Source of the DNA: a virus
Length of the DNA: 43,084 nt
Reading direction: 5' to 3' (one strand)
Virus record (IMG/VR): IMGVR_UViG_3300026274_000083
Coordinates: 1 to 43,084 of that record
The notes under the pieces: model-generated
The model's input: only the letters and a program-made list of their open reading frames with translations
Told to the model about the DNA's origin: nothing
Database searches by the model: none
Program-made: the position numbers and the translations under genes
In this document: in pieces, positions 22,422 to 31,010 of the stretch
How the letters are laid out: the number at the start of each line of letters is the position of its first letter
Position numbering within the stretch: position 1 is the first letter of the stretch

Positions 22422-23009
22422 ATGGCCTTGCTGATCGCTCACACTGGCCCCGAACCGCTGACCTATGAAGATGTAGTGATTCAGTGCCGGCTCGACCCCG
22501 ACGATGACGACACCGCCGAGCGTGACCTGATCGAGCGAATCGTCATCCCTGCCGCTCGCGGCTTGGCCGAAGAGGCGAGTGGTGCGGCGATCCGCAAGGG
22601 TCGGTATCGCGACCACTGGCCGGTCATTCCGGCAAGCAGTTCCTTCGCCCTGACCCTGGGCCAGGCGTTTGAATTGGAAAGCGTGGTTCTGGGTGTCGCG
22701 CCCGGCTCGCCGGCGCTGGATCCCGCGGCCTGCTACTTGGTCAATGGTGGGCAGGAGTCTCGGCTCTATACATCGCAGGGCCGCCCCTGGCGTGATCTGG
22801 TGGGCTCCAGCCCTCAGGGCATGATGGTCACCTACCTGGCGGGTATCGACATCGAAGACCGCCCCTCGGTGCGTCAGTACCTCTTGCTGGCGGCAGCCTG
22901 GGCTTACCGTCATCGCGAGTTACTGGTGCTCGGGCAAACCCTCAACGAACTGCCAGAGCGCTACCTACTGACCCTGTTGGCAGGCATCACCGTTCCCCCG
23001 AGGATCTGA
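22422..23009 (+). CDS. Head-tail connector (gp6-like)
   Basis: A 195-residue adaptor of the HK97 gp6-like family: DLIERIVIPAARGLAEEASGAAI forms the helical core, and PSVRQYLLLAAAWAYRHRELL is the usual C-terminal helix. It joins the portal ring and the neck. Start 22422 lies 2 bases after the previous stop. Confidence 0.85.
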   Translation: MALLIAHTGPEPLTYEDVVIQCRLDPDDDDTAERDLIERIVIPAARGLAEEASGAAIRKGRYRDHWPVIPASSSFALTLGQAFELESVVLGVAPGSPALDPAACYLVNGGQESRLYTSQGRPWRDLVGSSPQGMMVTYLAGIDIEDRPSVRQYLLLAAAWAYRHRELLVLGQTLNELPERYLLTLLAGITVPPRI

Positions 23010-23010
23010 C

Positions 23011-23373
23011 ATGGCTTATCGCGAACCCGGCGCTGGGGAGCTGAATCGGCGCGTTTCGATACGTCGGCGCACGGATGTGCCGGCGGACAACATGGGGTTG
23101 ACCTCGATCTTTTCCATGCCGAAACGGCGCTGGGCCCGGATCGAGCCGGTGGGTACCGGCGTTTACGCTGACAGCGTGCAGACGGACAACAAGATCACCC
23201 ACCGCATCACCTTGCGTCTGTTACCGGGCGTCACCACGGCGGACGAAGTGGTACATGGCAGTACCCTCTACCGGGTGAGCCGTAGCGTGGACATGAACGG
23301 AGCCCATCGTTTCACTGTGCTCGAGGTCGAGGAGCTCGGCCAGGATCAAGGCGGGGGGAGTATCTATGGCTAA
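23011..23373 (+). CDS. Head closure / head-tail adaptor protein
   Basis: A 120-residue SPP1 gp16-like head-tail joining protein: GELNRRVSIRRR at the start, RWARIEPVGT, HRITLRLLPGVTTADEV and YRVSRSVDM are characteristic. It stacks on the connector and stops the DNA exit until the tail joins. It overlaps the next gene by 8 bases. Confidence 0.88.
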   Translation: MAYREPGAGELNRRVSIRRRTDVPADNMGLTSIFSMPKRRWARIEPVGTGVYADSVQTDNKITHRITLRLLPGVTTADEVVHGSTLYRVSRSVDMNGAHRFTVLEVEELGQDQGGGSIYG

Positions 23374-23890
23374 CTCGGTAGGGGTTGATGGCTACTTTCA
23401 CATCGAGGGTTTCGACAACTTCGAGCGGGATGCCTTCGACAAGAAGAAGATTCGCGCCGCGATGCGCCAGGTCGGCAAGTTAGTCCGGCAAAAGGCTCAG
23501 ATGAACGTGGGGTTGGCTCGTGGCCAGGGTGGCTATCCAGCCAATCGCACCGGGCGATTGTTGGAGGCGATCAACTTCAAAGTTTCCCGTTCTGGCTTCC
23601 TGGTGAAAATCGCGCCCAGGAAAACCAATGGTATGAAGGATTTTTATCCTGCCTACCTATACTACGGTGTGCGCAAGGGGAGTCGGGTCAAGCCATTGGC
23701 GCCTGGGCAGGGACGCGGCAAAAGCAATCGTCGGGTGAGTGGCGCTCGCGCGGAGTTGACTGCTGCACGAAAGAGCAACGGCTGGCGCATCGAACCGCGG
23801 GCCAACTACATGACCCATGCCCTGCAGGATGCCAAGGGTGAGATCAAGTCGATACTGTCTGCAGCGTTTGAGGATGCCTTCGGAAGCTGA
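23366..23890 (+). CDS. HK97 gp10-like tail completion protein
   Basis: A 174-residue basic protein with FDNFERDAF, AMRQVGKLVRQKAQMNV and the NRTGRLLEAINFKVSRSGFLVKIAP region of the HK97 gp10/neck family. It completes the head-tail interface. It is the last gene before the exported-protein insertion. Confidence 0.82.
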   Translation: MANSVGVDGYFHIEGFDNFERDAFDKKKIRAAMRQVGKLVRQKAQMNVGLARGQGGYPANRTGRLLEAINFKVSRSGFLVKIAPRKTNGMKDFYPAYLYYGVRKGSRVKPLAPGQGRGKSNRRVSGARAELTAARKSNGWRIEPRANYMTHALQDAKGEIKSILSAAFEDAFGS

Positions 23891-23948
23891 TTTTTGGCGG
23901 TAGGGTGGTGTAGGCTTCCGGCCTTTATTGGTTCGGAGATCAAAGGGA

Positions 23949-24521
23949 ATGATTGGTCGATTCGTTGTAGCTGTTCTGTTGTGCGCTCAAATCCTTCCGG
24001 CCTTGGCTGCAAAACCCAAGGCTGCGGATGATGATGTTGAGTACCTCCTGCCGCCTGATGGCGAGCCGGTGGACACCCAGGCCAAGGCACCGGCTGGTTT
24101 GCCCCTCACGCCCAAGGCTTTTCGAGCGGGTATCGCCAAGTACATCAAGGAAGTGCCCCAGTATTCGGCGGCCAAGCTGGATGCCGGAAATGTTCTCAAG
24201 GACGGTGCCATCGTCCATCAGGCGCTGAAACTTAACGGCTCCGAAGTGGATATCCTTCTTGATGTAAACGCAGCCGGGAAAATCTCGAACGCCAAGTTCA
24301 ATGGGCCAAAGGGTGCGAAGGATGACGCCCAGTTGCGGCTGATGATGTGCTCGACCTACGCGATCATGCGCACGTTGCAGCCTGACCTTGAGTCTCCCGC
24401 GGCGGCCCAGGCCAACATGAAGCATTCTTGGGAGTCCGCTGCAAACCAGCCATTCGAGAAGTCTTTCTACTTCAACAAGATAAAGACTCAGTACGTGCCG
24501 TTCGAGATGAACGTCTACTGA
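23949..24521 (+). CDS. Exported protein of unknown function (moron candidate)
   Basis: A 190-residue protein with a clear Sec signal peptide (residues 1-20: positive start, hydrophobic core ending in ALA, then AKPKAADDD). The mature part is about 170 residues, mixed helix/strand, and no family is recognised. It stands alone between the neck and tail terminator genes, is preceded by GGAG, and is followed by a terminator. A lipobox is absent, so it is probably periplasmic. Expressed from the late operon or from its own promoter, it would act on the cell envelope; a superinfection-exclusion or lysogenic-conversion role is a guess. Confidence 0.7.
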   Translation: MIGRFVVAVLLCAQILPALAAKPKAADDDVEYLLPPDGEPVDTQAKAPAGLPLTPKAFRAGIAKYIKEVPQYSAAKLDAGNVLKDGAIVHQALKLNGSEVDILLDVNAAGKISNAKFNGPKGAKDDAQLRLMMCSTYAIMRTLQPDLESPAAAQANMKHSWESAANQPFEKSFYFNKIKTQYVPFEMNVY

Positions 24522-24542
24522 CTGACGTCCTTGTTAGACCCA

Positions 24543-24566
24543 AACCTCGCCTCGGCGGGGTTTTTT
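24543..24566 (+). terminator. Terminator after the exported-protein gene
   Basis: A GC-rich stem (24545-24551 with 24554-24560, one G-T pair) and a T-run to 24566, 19 bases before the tail terminator gene. Confidence 0.75.
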
Positions 24567-24584
24567 ATTGCCTGGAGTTGGTCA

Positions 24585-25175
24585 ATGAAGCTCAGCTTGA
24601 TAGTCGCCCAACTGCGCCGGTACAGCCCGAGCTTTTCCGAGCGGGTTGCTGCGGGCATCGATTTTGAGTCGGTGGCAGCGAGCGCGAAGTTGTCCCATCC
24701 GTCCGGTTACGTGATCGCAACGGCCGACAAGGCCAGCAATAACGACGTGCAGAACGGTGTGCGTCAGGCGATTACTGATCAGTTCGACGTGGTGCTTGTC
24801 CTGGATACTCAGGATGAGCGCGGCCAGGAAGCCGCCGACCTGATCCACGTTTTCCGCAGCGAAATCTGGCGCGCACTCGTCGGTTGGTCGCCGACGCCGG
24901 AATACACCCCCATCGAATATGAAGGGGGCGATCTGCTTTCGATCAATCGCAACCGGGTGATCTACCGGTTCGGCTTTTCGGCAGCCTTCCAACTGGGTCG
25001 CAACGCGGCCAGCGACCCAGCGGAAACCTGGCACGAGCTCGAGCTCGACGGCTTGCCAGGGTTTACCGGCGCCACCTTCAACATGGACTGCATCGACCCA
25101 GCAGACCCGAACCTGCACCGTCCTGGCCCGGACGGGCGCATCGAAGCGAAATTTTCAGGAGATGTAACACCATGA
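24585..25175 (+). CDS. Tail terminator-like protein (Mu gp37 type)
   Basis: A 196-residue protein: MKLSLIVAQLRRYSPSFSERVAAG, and later VLVLDTQDERGQEAADLIHVFRSEIWRALVGW. This pattern and the position just before the DUF2635 and sheath genes match Mu-like gp37 tail terminators that cap the tail tube. The start is set by a GGAG site at 24572; overlap with the next gene is 4 bases (25172-25175). Confidence 0.82.
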   Translation: MKLSLIVAQLRRYSPSFSERVAAGIDFESVAASAKLSHPSGYVIATADKASNNDVQNGVRQAITDQFDVVLVLDTQDERGQEAADLIHVFRSEIWRALVGWSPTPEYTPIEYEGGDLLSINRNRVIYRFGFSAAFQLGRNAASDPAETWHELELDGLPGFTGATFNMDCIDPADPNLHRPGPDGRIEAKFSGDVTP

Positions 25176-25375
25176 CACAGCGCATCACTGTGGTACCGGC
25201 GGCAGGCCGCGCAGTGCCCGATCCTGATGCCGGCGACTTGCTGCCGGACGAGGGCCGGGACGTTCCAGACAACGCCTGGTGGCGCCGCCGCCTGGCCGAT
25301 GGCGACGTCACCCGCAAGGCTGATGTCCCTCCAGCAAAGGCCGAGAAACCGGCGAAAACCGAGGAACCGAAATAA
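25172..25375 (+). CDS. DUF2635 protein (Mu gp38-like)
   Basis: A 67-residue protein with VVPAAGRAVPDPDAGDLLPDEGRDVPDNAWWRRRLADGDV, the complete DUF2635 pattern, then a Lys/Glu/Pro tail. Its family always precedes the sheath gene in Mu-type tails; the function is not known. Coupled at both ends (25172-25175, 25375). Confidence 0.88.
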   Translation: MTQRITVVPAAGRAVPDPDAGDLLPDEGRDVPDNAWWRRRLADGDVTRKADVPPAKAEKPAKTEEPK

Positions 25376-26871
25376 TGGCCATTGGATTCAGCAACATCCC
25401 GGCGGACTTGCGCGTACCGCTGTTCTACGCCGAAATGGATAACTCGGCGGCCAACAGTGCGTCGTCGTCAATGCGCCGGTTGATCGTCGCCCAGGTCAAC
25501 GACAACGCGACCAGCGATGCTATCGGCTCCCTGGTGCTGGTGCCTAGCCTTGGCATGGCGCGTGACATCGGCGGTACCGGCTCGATGCTGGCTGCGATGT
25601 ACGAAGCCTGGCGCAAGGTTGATCCAGTTGGGGAGGTCTGGTGCTTGTCGCTGTCCAACGCCGAGGGCAGCGCCGGTGCGGCCACTGTCACGATCACCGG
25701 GGCGGCGACCGAGGCGGGCTTACTGAGTGTGTATGTTGGCGGTATCCGCGTGCAGGCCACCATCCCCAGCGCGGCCTCCCCGGCGACGGCTGCCACGGCA
25801 CTGGCGGTGCGGATCAACGCCAGCCCGGACCTGCCGGTGACCGCAGTGACCGCCGGCGGCGTGGTCACGCTGACGTGCAAGTGGAAAGGTGACAGCGGCA
25901 ACGATATCAGCCTGCAGCTCAACCGGCTGGGTACGACCAACGGCGAAGTGACGCCTGCCGGATTGACCGTTGTGTTGACCAAGATGGCTGGCGGTACCGG
26001 GGCGCCTGACCAGGTGGCCGCGCTTGCCGCTCTGGGCGATGAACCTTTCGAGTTCCTGTGTGTACCCTGGTCTGACACCGCTACCCTCGACGCCTGGAAA
26101 GGCGCTATGGATGACAGCGTGGGTCGCTGGAGCTGGGCCAAGCAACTGTTCGGTCACGTTTACAGCGCCAAGCGCGGAACGGTTGGGACCCTGGTCGCCG
26201 CTGGCCAGACCCGCAACGACCAGCACGTGACCGTCCAGGCTATGGAAGTCGGCGTACCTCAACCGTTCTGGGTGCAGGCTGCGGCGTTGGCTGCGCGCTC
26301 GGCCGTGTTCATCTCCGCCGATGCCAGTCGCCCGACCCAGAGCGGTAGTATGCCCGGCTTGGACCCTGCGCCGGCCAGCGAGCGCTTCACCCTGACCGAG
26401 CGCCAGTCGTTGCTCAGTTACGGTATCGCCACCGCGTACTACGAAGGCGGTTACGTGCGCATCCAGCGTGCGATCACCACCTACCAGAAGAACGCCTATG
26501 GTCAGGCCGACAACTCGTACCTCGACAGCGAGACCATGCACCAGTCGGCGTTCATCATCCGCCGTATGCAAAGCGTGATCACCAGCAAGTACGGTCGCCA
26601 CAAGCTCGCGGACGACGGCACGCGCTTCGGCGCTGGGCAGCCGATTGTCACGCCGAGCACTATCCGCGGCGAACTGATTGCCCAATACGCCCGGCTCGAG
26701 CTGGAAGGGCATGTGGAAAACGCTGAGCTGTTCGCCGAGCACCTGGTGGTTGAGCGCGACAGCAACGATTCGAGTCGGGTCAACGTGCTGTTCCCGCCGG
26801 ACTATATCAACGGCTTGCGGGTGTTCGCTTTGCTCAATCAGTTCCGCTTGCAATACCGCGCTACCGAGTAA
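25375..26871 (+). CDS. Contractile tail sheath protein
   Basis: A 498-residue Mu gpL-like sheath protein starting MAIGFSNIPADLRVPLFYAE, with a variable domain (about 80-210) and the conserved C-terminal RRMQSVITSKYGRHKLADDGTRFG and VVERDSNDSSRVNVLFPPDYINGLRV. It shows that the phage is a myovirus: the sheath contracts to drive the tube through the envelope. Confidence 0.93.
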   Translation: MAIGFSNIPADLRVPLFYAEMDNSAANSASSSMRRLIVAQVNDNATSDAIGSLVLVPSLGMARDIGGTGSMLAAMYEAWRKVDPVGEVWCLSLSNAEGSAGAATVTITGAATEAGLLSVYVGGIRVQATIPSAASPATAATALAVRINASPDLPVTAVTAGGVVTLTCKWKGDSGNDISLQLNRLGTTNGEVTPAGLTVVLTKMAGGTGAPDQVAALAALGDEPFEFLCVPWSDTATLDAWKGAMDDSVGRWSWAKQLFGHVYSAKRGTVGTLVAAGQTRNDQHVTVQAMEVGVPQPFWVQAAALAARSAVFISADASRPTQSGSMPGLDPAPASERFTLTERQSLLSYGIATAYYEGGYVRIQRAITTYQKNAYGQADNSYLDSETMHQSAFIIRRMQSVITSKYGRHKLADDGTRFGAGQPIVTPSTIRGELIAQYARLELEGHVENAELFAEHLVVERDSNDSSRVNVLFPPDYINGLRVFALLNQFRLQYRATE

Positions 26872-26890
26872 TACCACCCGCCAACACCCG

Positions 26891-26911
26891 ACCCGCCTTG
26901 TGCGGGTTTTT
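26891..26911 (+). terminator. Hairpin with T-run between sheath and tube genes
   Basis: ACCCGC, CTTGT loop, GCGGGT and TTTT. It would lower tube expression relative to sheath unless read through. Confidence 0.7.
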
Positions 26912-26931
26912 GCATTCTGGAGACGAACACC

Positions 26932-27279
26932 ATGGGCCAATTAGTGGCGGGTACCGCCTACGTCAAAGTAGACGGTGCTCAGTTGACCATCACCGGCGGC
27001 GCCGAGGCGCCCTTGATGAGCGTGAAGCGGGAGTCGGTGGCGCCAGGCTTTTACAAGGAAGAGGACCTGGTGCCGCACCTGAAGATCAGTGCGATCTATA
27101 CGCCCGATCTTGACATCAAAAAAATCACCAACGGCAGGGACATGACCGTCACCTGCGAGTTCAAGAACGGCAAGGTCTATGTGTTGGCCGGTGCCTACCT
27201 GGTCGATGAGCCCACCTTGAAAGGTGATGACGGCACTATCGAACTGCAATTCGACGGCATTAAGGGGACCTGGCAATGA
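26932..27279 (+). CDS. Tail tube protein (Mu gpM-like)
   Basis: A 115-residue beta-rich tube protein: AGTAYVKVDGAQLTITGGAEAPL, VAPGFYKEEDLVPHLKISAIYTPDLD and MTVTCEFKNGKVYVLAGAYLVDEPT match the Mu-type tube family. It overlaps the chaperone gene by ATGA (27276-27279). Confidence 0.92.
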   Translation: MGQLVAGTAYVKVDGAQLTITGGAEAPLMSVKRESVAPGFYKEEDLVPHLKISAIYTPDLDIKKITNGRDMTVTCEFKNGKVYVLAGAYLVDEPTLKGDDGTIELQFDGIKGTWQ

Positions 27280-27572
27280 CTGATCCAATCAAGTTGAGCG
27301 CACCTATCGACGCTCATGGCGAACAACTGACAGAACTGACCCTGCGTCGGCCCACTGTGCAGGAAGTGCGGGCCATCAAGTCGCTGCCTTACAAGATCGA
27401 TAAGAACGAAGACGTCAGTCTCGACCTGGATGTCTCGGCCAAGTACATCGCAGTCTGCGCGGGCATCCCGCCGTCGTCGGTCAATCAGCTGGATCTGTCC
27501 GACCTCAACAGCCTGAGCTGGGCGGTCGCCGGTTTTTTCATGACTGCGGCATCAGCACCGTCGACGAGCTGA
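27276..27572 (+). CDS. Tail assembly chaperone, short form (Mu gp41-like)
   Basis: A 98-residue protein of the Mu gp41/phage TAC type: LSAPIDAHGEQLTELTLRRPTVQEVRAIKSLPY and then VSAKYIAVCAGIPPSSVNQLDLSDLNSLSWAVAGFF. It binds the tape measure during tail assembly. The last codons pass a slippery site (27533-27539), and most ribosomes would end here at 27570-27572. Confidence 0.88.
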   Translation: MTDPIKLSAPIDAHGEQLTELTLRRPTVQEVRAIKSLPYKIDKNEDVSLDLDVSAKYIAVCAGIPPSSVNQLDLSDLNSLSWAVAGFFMTAASAPSTS

Positions 27573-27700
27573 TTGTTGTCGCCTACGACCTGGCCTGGTT
27601 CTGGAAGATCGACCCTGAACAGATGATGGCCAGGCCTCTGGATCTTGTCACCGAATCGCTCGTGCACGCACAGCGAATCAACGAAATGCAGAAGGTGTAG
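27276..27700 (+). CDS. Tail assembly chaperone, -1 frameshift fusion form
   Basis: At 27533-27539 the in-frame codons GGT TTT TTC present the slippery heptamer TTTTTTC. A -1 slip there continues into an open frame (HDCGISTVDELIVVAYDLAWF and on) for 53 codons up to the TAG at 27698-27700, giving a 141-residue product. The extension has no own start or ribosome site, ends 2 bases before the tape-measure ATG and reads as coding. This is the normal G/GT-type arrangement of tailed phages. Confidence 0.85.
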
Positions 27701-27702
27701 CG

Positions 27703-29754
27703 ATGTCAGACAAGTTTCAGCTCAAGGCGTTGATTACCGGCGTCGACAGGCTGTCGCCGACGCTGACCGGTATCCGCAAGAACGTTGCGACCTTTCGTAA
27801 GCAGCTCAACAGTTCCGGGTTGGGGAACATCGGTTTCAAGGACGTGCTGCAGGGTGGTGCCTTCGCGGCACCGTTTGTGGCTGGGGCGAAGGCGGCCATC
27901 GATTACGAGTCGGCGATGGCTGACGTGAAGAAAGTGGTCAACTTCGATTCGCCGGAACAGTTCAAACAGATGAGCAAGGATGTGCTCGATCTGTCTGAAA
28001 AGCTGCCAATGGCGGCCAATGGCATCGCGTCGATCGTCGCGGCAGGCGGCCAGGCCAGTATTCCTCGCGAGGAGTTGAAGGCTTTTGCGACCGATGCAGT
28101 GAAAATGGGTATCGCCTTCGACCAGACCGCCGAGCAGTCGGGCGAGATGATGGCCAAATGGCGGACGTCGTTCAAGCTGACGCAGCCCGAAGTGGTGGCG
28201 TTGGCTGACAAGATCAACTACCTCAGCAACACGGGGCCTGCAACGGCGCAGCAGGTGTCGGACATCGTTACGCGAATCGGTCCGCTTGGTTCGATCGCCG
28301 GCCTTGCCTCTGGGCAAATCGCCGCGATGGGCGCGACTCTGGCGGGCGTCGGTGTGCCTAGCGAGGTCGCGGCGACGGGCATGAAGAACTTCATGCTGGC
28401 TCTCACCAAGGGCGGATCAGCGACCAAGCAGCAGGCAAAGGCCTTCAAATCACTGCGGCTGAACGTAAAAGAAGTCGCGAAGGGTATGCAGAAGGATGCT
28501 CAGGGCACAATCGAGAACGTGCTCGCGCGCATTGCTGAGGTCGATCCTGCCAAGCAGGCGGGCTTGCTGACTGAGCTTTTCGGTACCGAGTCGGTGGCGG
28601 CCATTGCACCAATGCTTACCAACCTGGATCTGTTGAAGAAAAACTTCAAGAGCGTGGGGGATGTAACCCAATACACAGGTTCCATGGAGCAGGAGTACGC
28701 ATCTCGCTCGGCGACCACAGCGAACGCGCTCCAATTGTTGCAAAACCGTGTGACGCGCTTGGGTATTGAGATTGGTAACGTGTTGTTGCCGCCGATCAAC
28801 GACGCTCTGGCGGTGATTGGGCCGTGGGTGACTAAGTTGTCGGAAGTGGCCGCTGCTCACCCTGAGGTCATCAAGGGCGTGCTGGGGGCTGGTGTGGCTT
28901 TCGGTGTGCTGCGCATTGCAGTGCTGGGCGCAATGATCGCGATGAAGCTGTTCGACACAGTGACAAAAATGTCGATCATCGGTCTGGTTGTTCGAGCGAT
29001 TGCACTGGCGGCGGGCTTCTTGATCGCCAACTGGTCGACAGTTGCTCCCTACTTTGAAAAGCTCTGGGACCGGATAAAAGGTCCGGCCATGGTGGTCTGG
29101 GAGTGGATGAAGAGCGCGTTCGCCTGGTCGCCGCTGGGCATCATCATCGAACACTGGGGGCCACTGTCTGAGTTCTTTGGGGCAGTCTGGGAGCTGATCA
29201 AAGCGCTATCGGTGCCGTTCTTTGACTTTCTCCGTGCTGCGTTTGATTGGAGCCCGCTTGGGATGATCATCAAACACTGGGGGCCGATCACTGAATGGTT
29301 CAAAGCGCTCTGGGAAAAGCTGAAGCCGATCATCGAACCGATCATGAAGTACTTCGGCGGGGGAGACGGCGGTGACGGCATCATCGCGGCGGCGACCAAC
29401 AAGGTCAACGCTTTCGCCGAAGCCCAGCGGCAGCGGAACGCTGGGCCAGGTGGTGGTACTGGTGCCCTGGTAATGGCGGCGGCACCACTGGTGGCGAAGA
29501 GTCAGCAGGATGCCAACAACGCGGCCACCGGTGTCGACCCTTCGGCACTGCTGCGAGCGCCCGGGCAATTGCCGCCTCCTGGCAGTTTGCTCATGCAGAC
29601 AGCGGCCAACAACCGACAGAACCTTCAAGGCGATCTCCGCATTCACTTCGATGATGCGCCTGCCGGCATGGTCGTGGACGATGCAAAAACCAATCAGCCC
29701 GGCCTGAGCGTGAAGCCCAGTGTCGGACGCCGGACAGTGGGAGCGGGCAGGTAA
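27703..29754 (+). CDS. Tail tape measure protein
   Basis: A 683-residue protein. The N-terminal region (ALITGVDRLSPTLTGIRKN, FAAPFVAGAKAAIDYESAMADVKKVVNF) is the TIGR01760-type core. Hydrophobic segments at about 390-415 and 420-450 can insert in the host membrane. Residues about 465-550 contain two copies of a WSPLGxIIxHWGPxxEWF module about 43 residues apart. Its length sets the tail length, predicting a tail near 100 nm (by the usual 0.15 nm per residue). Overlaps the next gene by one base. Confidence 0.93.
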   Translation: MSDKFQLKALITGVDRLSPTLTGIRKNVATFRKQLNSSGLGNIGFKDVLQGGAFAAPFVAGAKAAIDYESAMADVKKVVNFDSPEQFKQMSKDVLDLSEKLPMAANGIASIVAAGGQASIPREELKAFATDAVKMGIAFDQTAEQSGEMMAKWRTSFKLTQPEVVALADKINYLSNTGPATAQQVSDIVTRIGPLGSIAGLASGQIAAMGATLAGVGVPSEVAATGMKNFMLALTKGGSATKQQAKAFKSLRLNVKEVAKGMQKDAQGTIENVLARIAEVDPAKQAGLLTELFGTESVAAIAPMLTNLDLLKKNFKSVGDVTQYTGSMEQEYASRSATTANALQLLQNRVTRLGIEIGNVLLPPINDALAVIGPWVTKLSEVAAAHPEVIKGVLGAGVAFGVLRIAVLGAMIAMKLFDTVTKMSIIGLVVRAIALAAGFLIANWSTVAPYFEKLWDRIKGPAMVVWEWMKSAFAWSPLGIIIEHWGPLSEFFGAVWELIKALSVPFFDFLRAAFDWSPLGMIIKHWGPITEWFKALWEKLKPIIEPIMKYFGGGDGGDGIIAAATNKVNAFAEAQRQRNAGPGGGTGALVMAAAPLVAKSQQDANNAATGVDPSALLRAPGQLPPPGSLLMQTAANNRQNLQGDLRIHFDDAPAGMVVDDAKTNQPGLSVKPSVGRRTVGAGR

Positions 29755-31007
29755 TGGCGGATAGAACTTGGCGTGATGACCTGCTGCCTGCGTCGTTCCG
29801 AGGCATCAGCTTCTTGATTGATCAGGCTGCGGTCCCGGCAGGCCAGAAAGGGCAGTTGCATGAGTTCCCCCAGCGGGACGAGCCGTACTTTGAACAGTTG
29901 GGAAAGCAGTCGCAAGTCCACAAGATGAGCGCGTGGGTCATCGGCGACGATTGTTTCGTACGGCGTGACAAGCTGCTCGAGGCCCTTGAAGTCGAGGGCC
30001 CGGGCGAGCTGGTACACCCGTGGCTGGGGCGGATGCAGGTCAAGGTTGGCGAGTGCAGTGTCACACACTCCCGCAAGGAGGGCGGTGTCGCCCAGTTCGA
30101 GCTGACGTTTTACCCCGACCTGCCGCGTAAGTACCCGACAGCCACGGCAAACACGCGGCAGCAGGTGGCGCAGGCGTCGGAAGGCCTGCTGGACTCGGCG
30201 CTGGCGCGCTACAAGGCGGCTATGGCAAAGGTGGACGCGGCGCGGCTCAACATCATCGGCCTGCGCAATAGCCTGTCCAATGTCTACAACGTGATCCAAC
30301 AGCAGTTCGCGCCGCTGGTGGGGCTCTTCACCAACCTCAGTGGCTTCGTGCAGTCGCTGATCAATTCACCGGGTGCGCTCGGGGCATTGTTCTCCGGCTA
30401 CTTCAGCGACTTCTCCGGGATGAGTTTTTCCAGACCAGGATCCAGCTATCGCGGCACTGTGGCCAGGGCTTCCCAGCACTCCGAGGCTGTGAGCAACATC
30501 AACACCGTCAGTCAGGCCAGCGGCGTCGACACCGCGAAAGCGGCCCAGGCCACCGCTGACCTGGTGCAGGACGCGCTGCTGGTGCAAGTCGGGTTGATCA
30601 TCAGCGAAATGCCGGTTGCCGTGCAGCCGGTGGCTGTGGACTCGGTGCCGGCGATTGACCACCAGGCAGTGGCGCCGGTTGAGCGTCCAGAGGTGCCTGT
30701 GGCAGATGACGTCATCGAGCTGCGCGACACACTCAGCGAAGCAATCTGGGAGGCGTCTCTCAAGGCTGACCCTGAGCACTACCGGGCCCTGGCCACGCTA
30801 CGGCAGGTGGTGGTCAAGCACCTGACCGCTGTTGCCGCGTCAGGTGTCCGGCTGGTCGATATCACCCCGGCGCAAACCCTGCCAGCTCTGGTGCTGGCCT
30901 ATCGGCGATTCGGTGACTCGACCCGCGAGGGCGAGGTGGTGCAGCGCAATCGCATCAGGCACCCGGGGTTTGTGCCTCCGTTGCCGATCAAGATCGCCCA
31001 GGAGTAA
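29754..31007 (+). CDS. DNA circularisation N-terminal protein (Mu gpN-like)
   Basis: A 417-residue baseplate or tail protein with RTWRDDLLPASFRGISFLIDQA at the start and HEFPQRDEPYFEQLGKQSQVHKMSAWVIGDD, the DNA_circ_N domain pattern. In Mu the equivalent protein is part of the tail. The C-terminal half (about 130-417) is helical with a variable linker. Its name reflects an old annotation and not a proven function. Confidence 0.88.
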   Translation: MADRTWRDDLLPASFRGISFLIDQAAVPAGQKGQLHEFPQRDEPYFEQLGKQSQVHKMSAWVIGDDCFVRRDKLLEALEVEGPGELVHPWLGRMQVKVGECSVTHSRKEGGVAQFELTFYPDLPRKYPTATANTRQQVAQASEGLLDSALARYKAAMAKVDAARLNIIGLRNSLSNVYNVIQQQFAPLVGLFTNLSGFVQSLINSPGALGALFSGYFSDFSGMSFSRPGSSYRGTVARASQHSEAVSNINTVSQASGVDTAKAAQATADLVQDALLVQVGLIISEMPVAVQPVAVDSVPAIDHQAVAPVERPEVPVADDVIELRDTLSEAIWEASLKADPEHYRALATLRQVVVKHLTAVAASGVRLVDITPAQTLPALVLAYRRFGDSTREGEVVQRNRIRHPGFVPPLPIKIAQE

Positions 31008-31010
31008 CTC

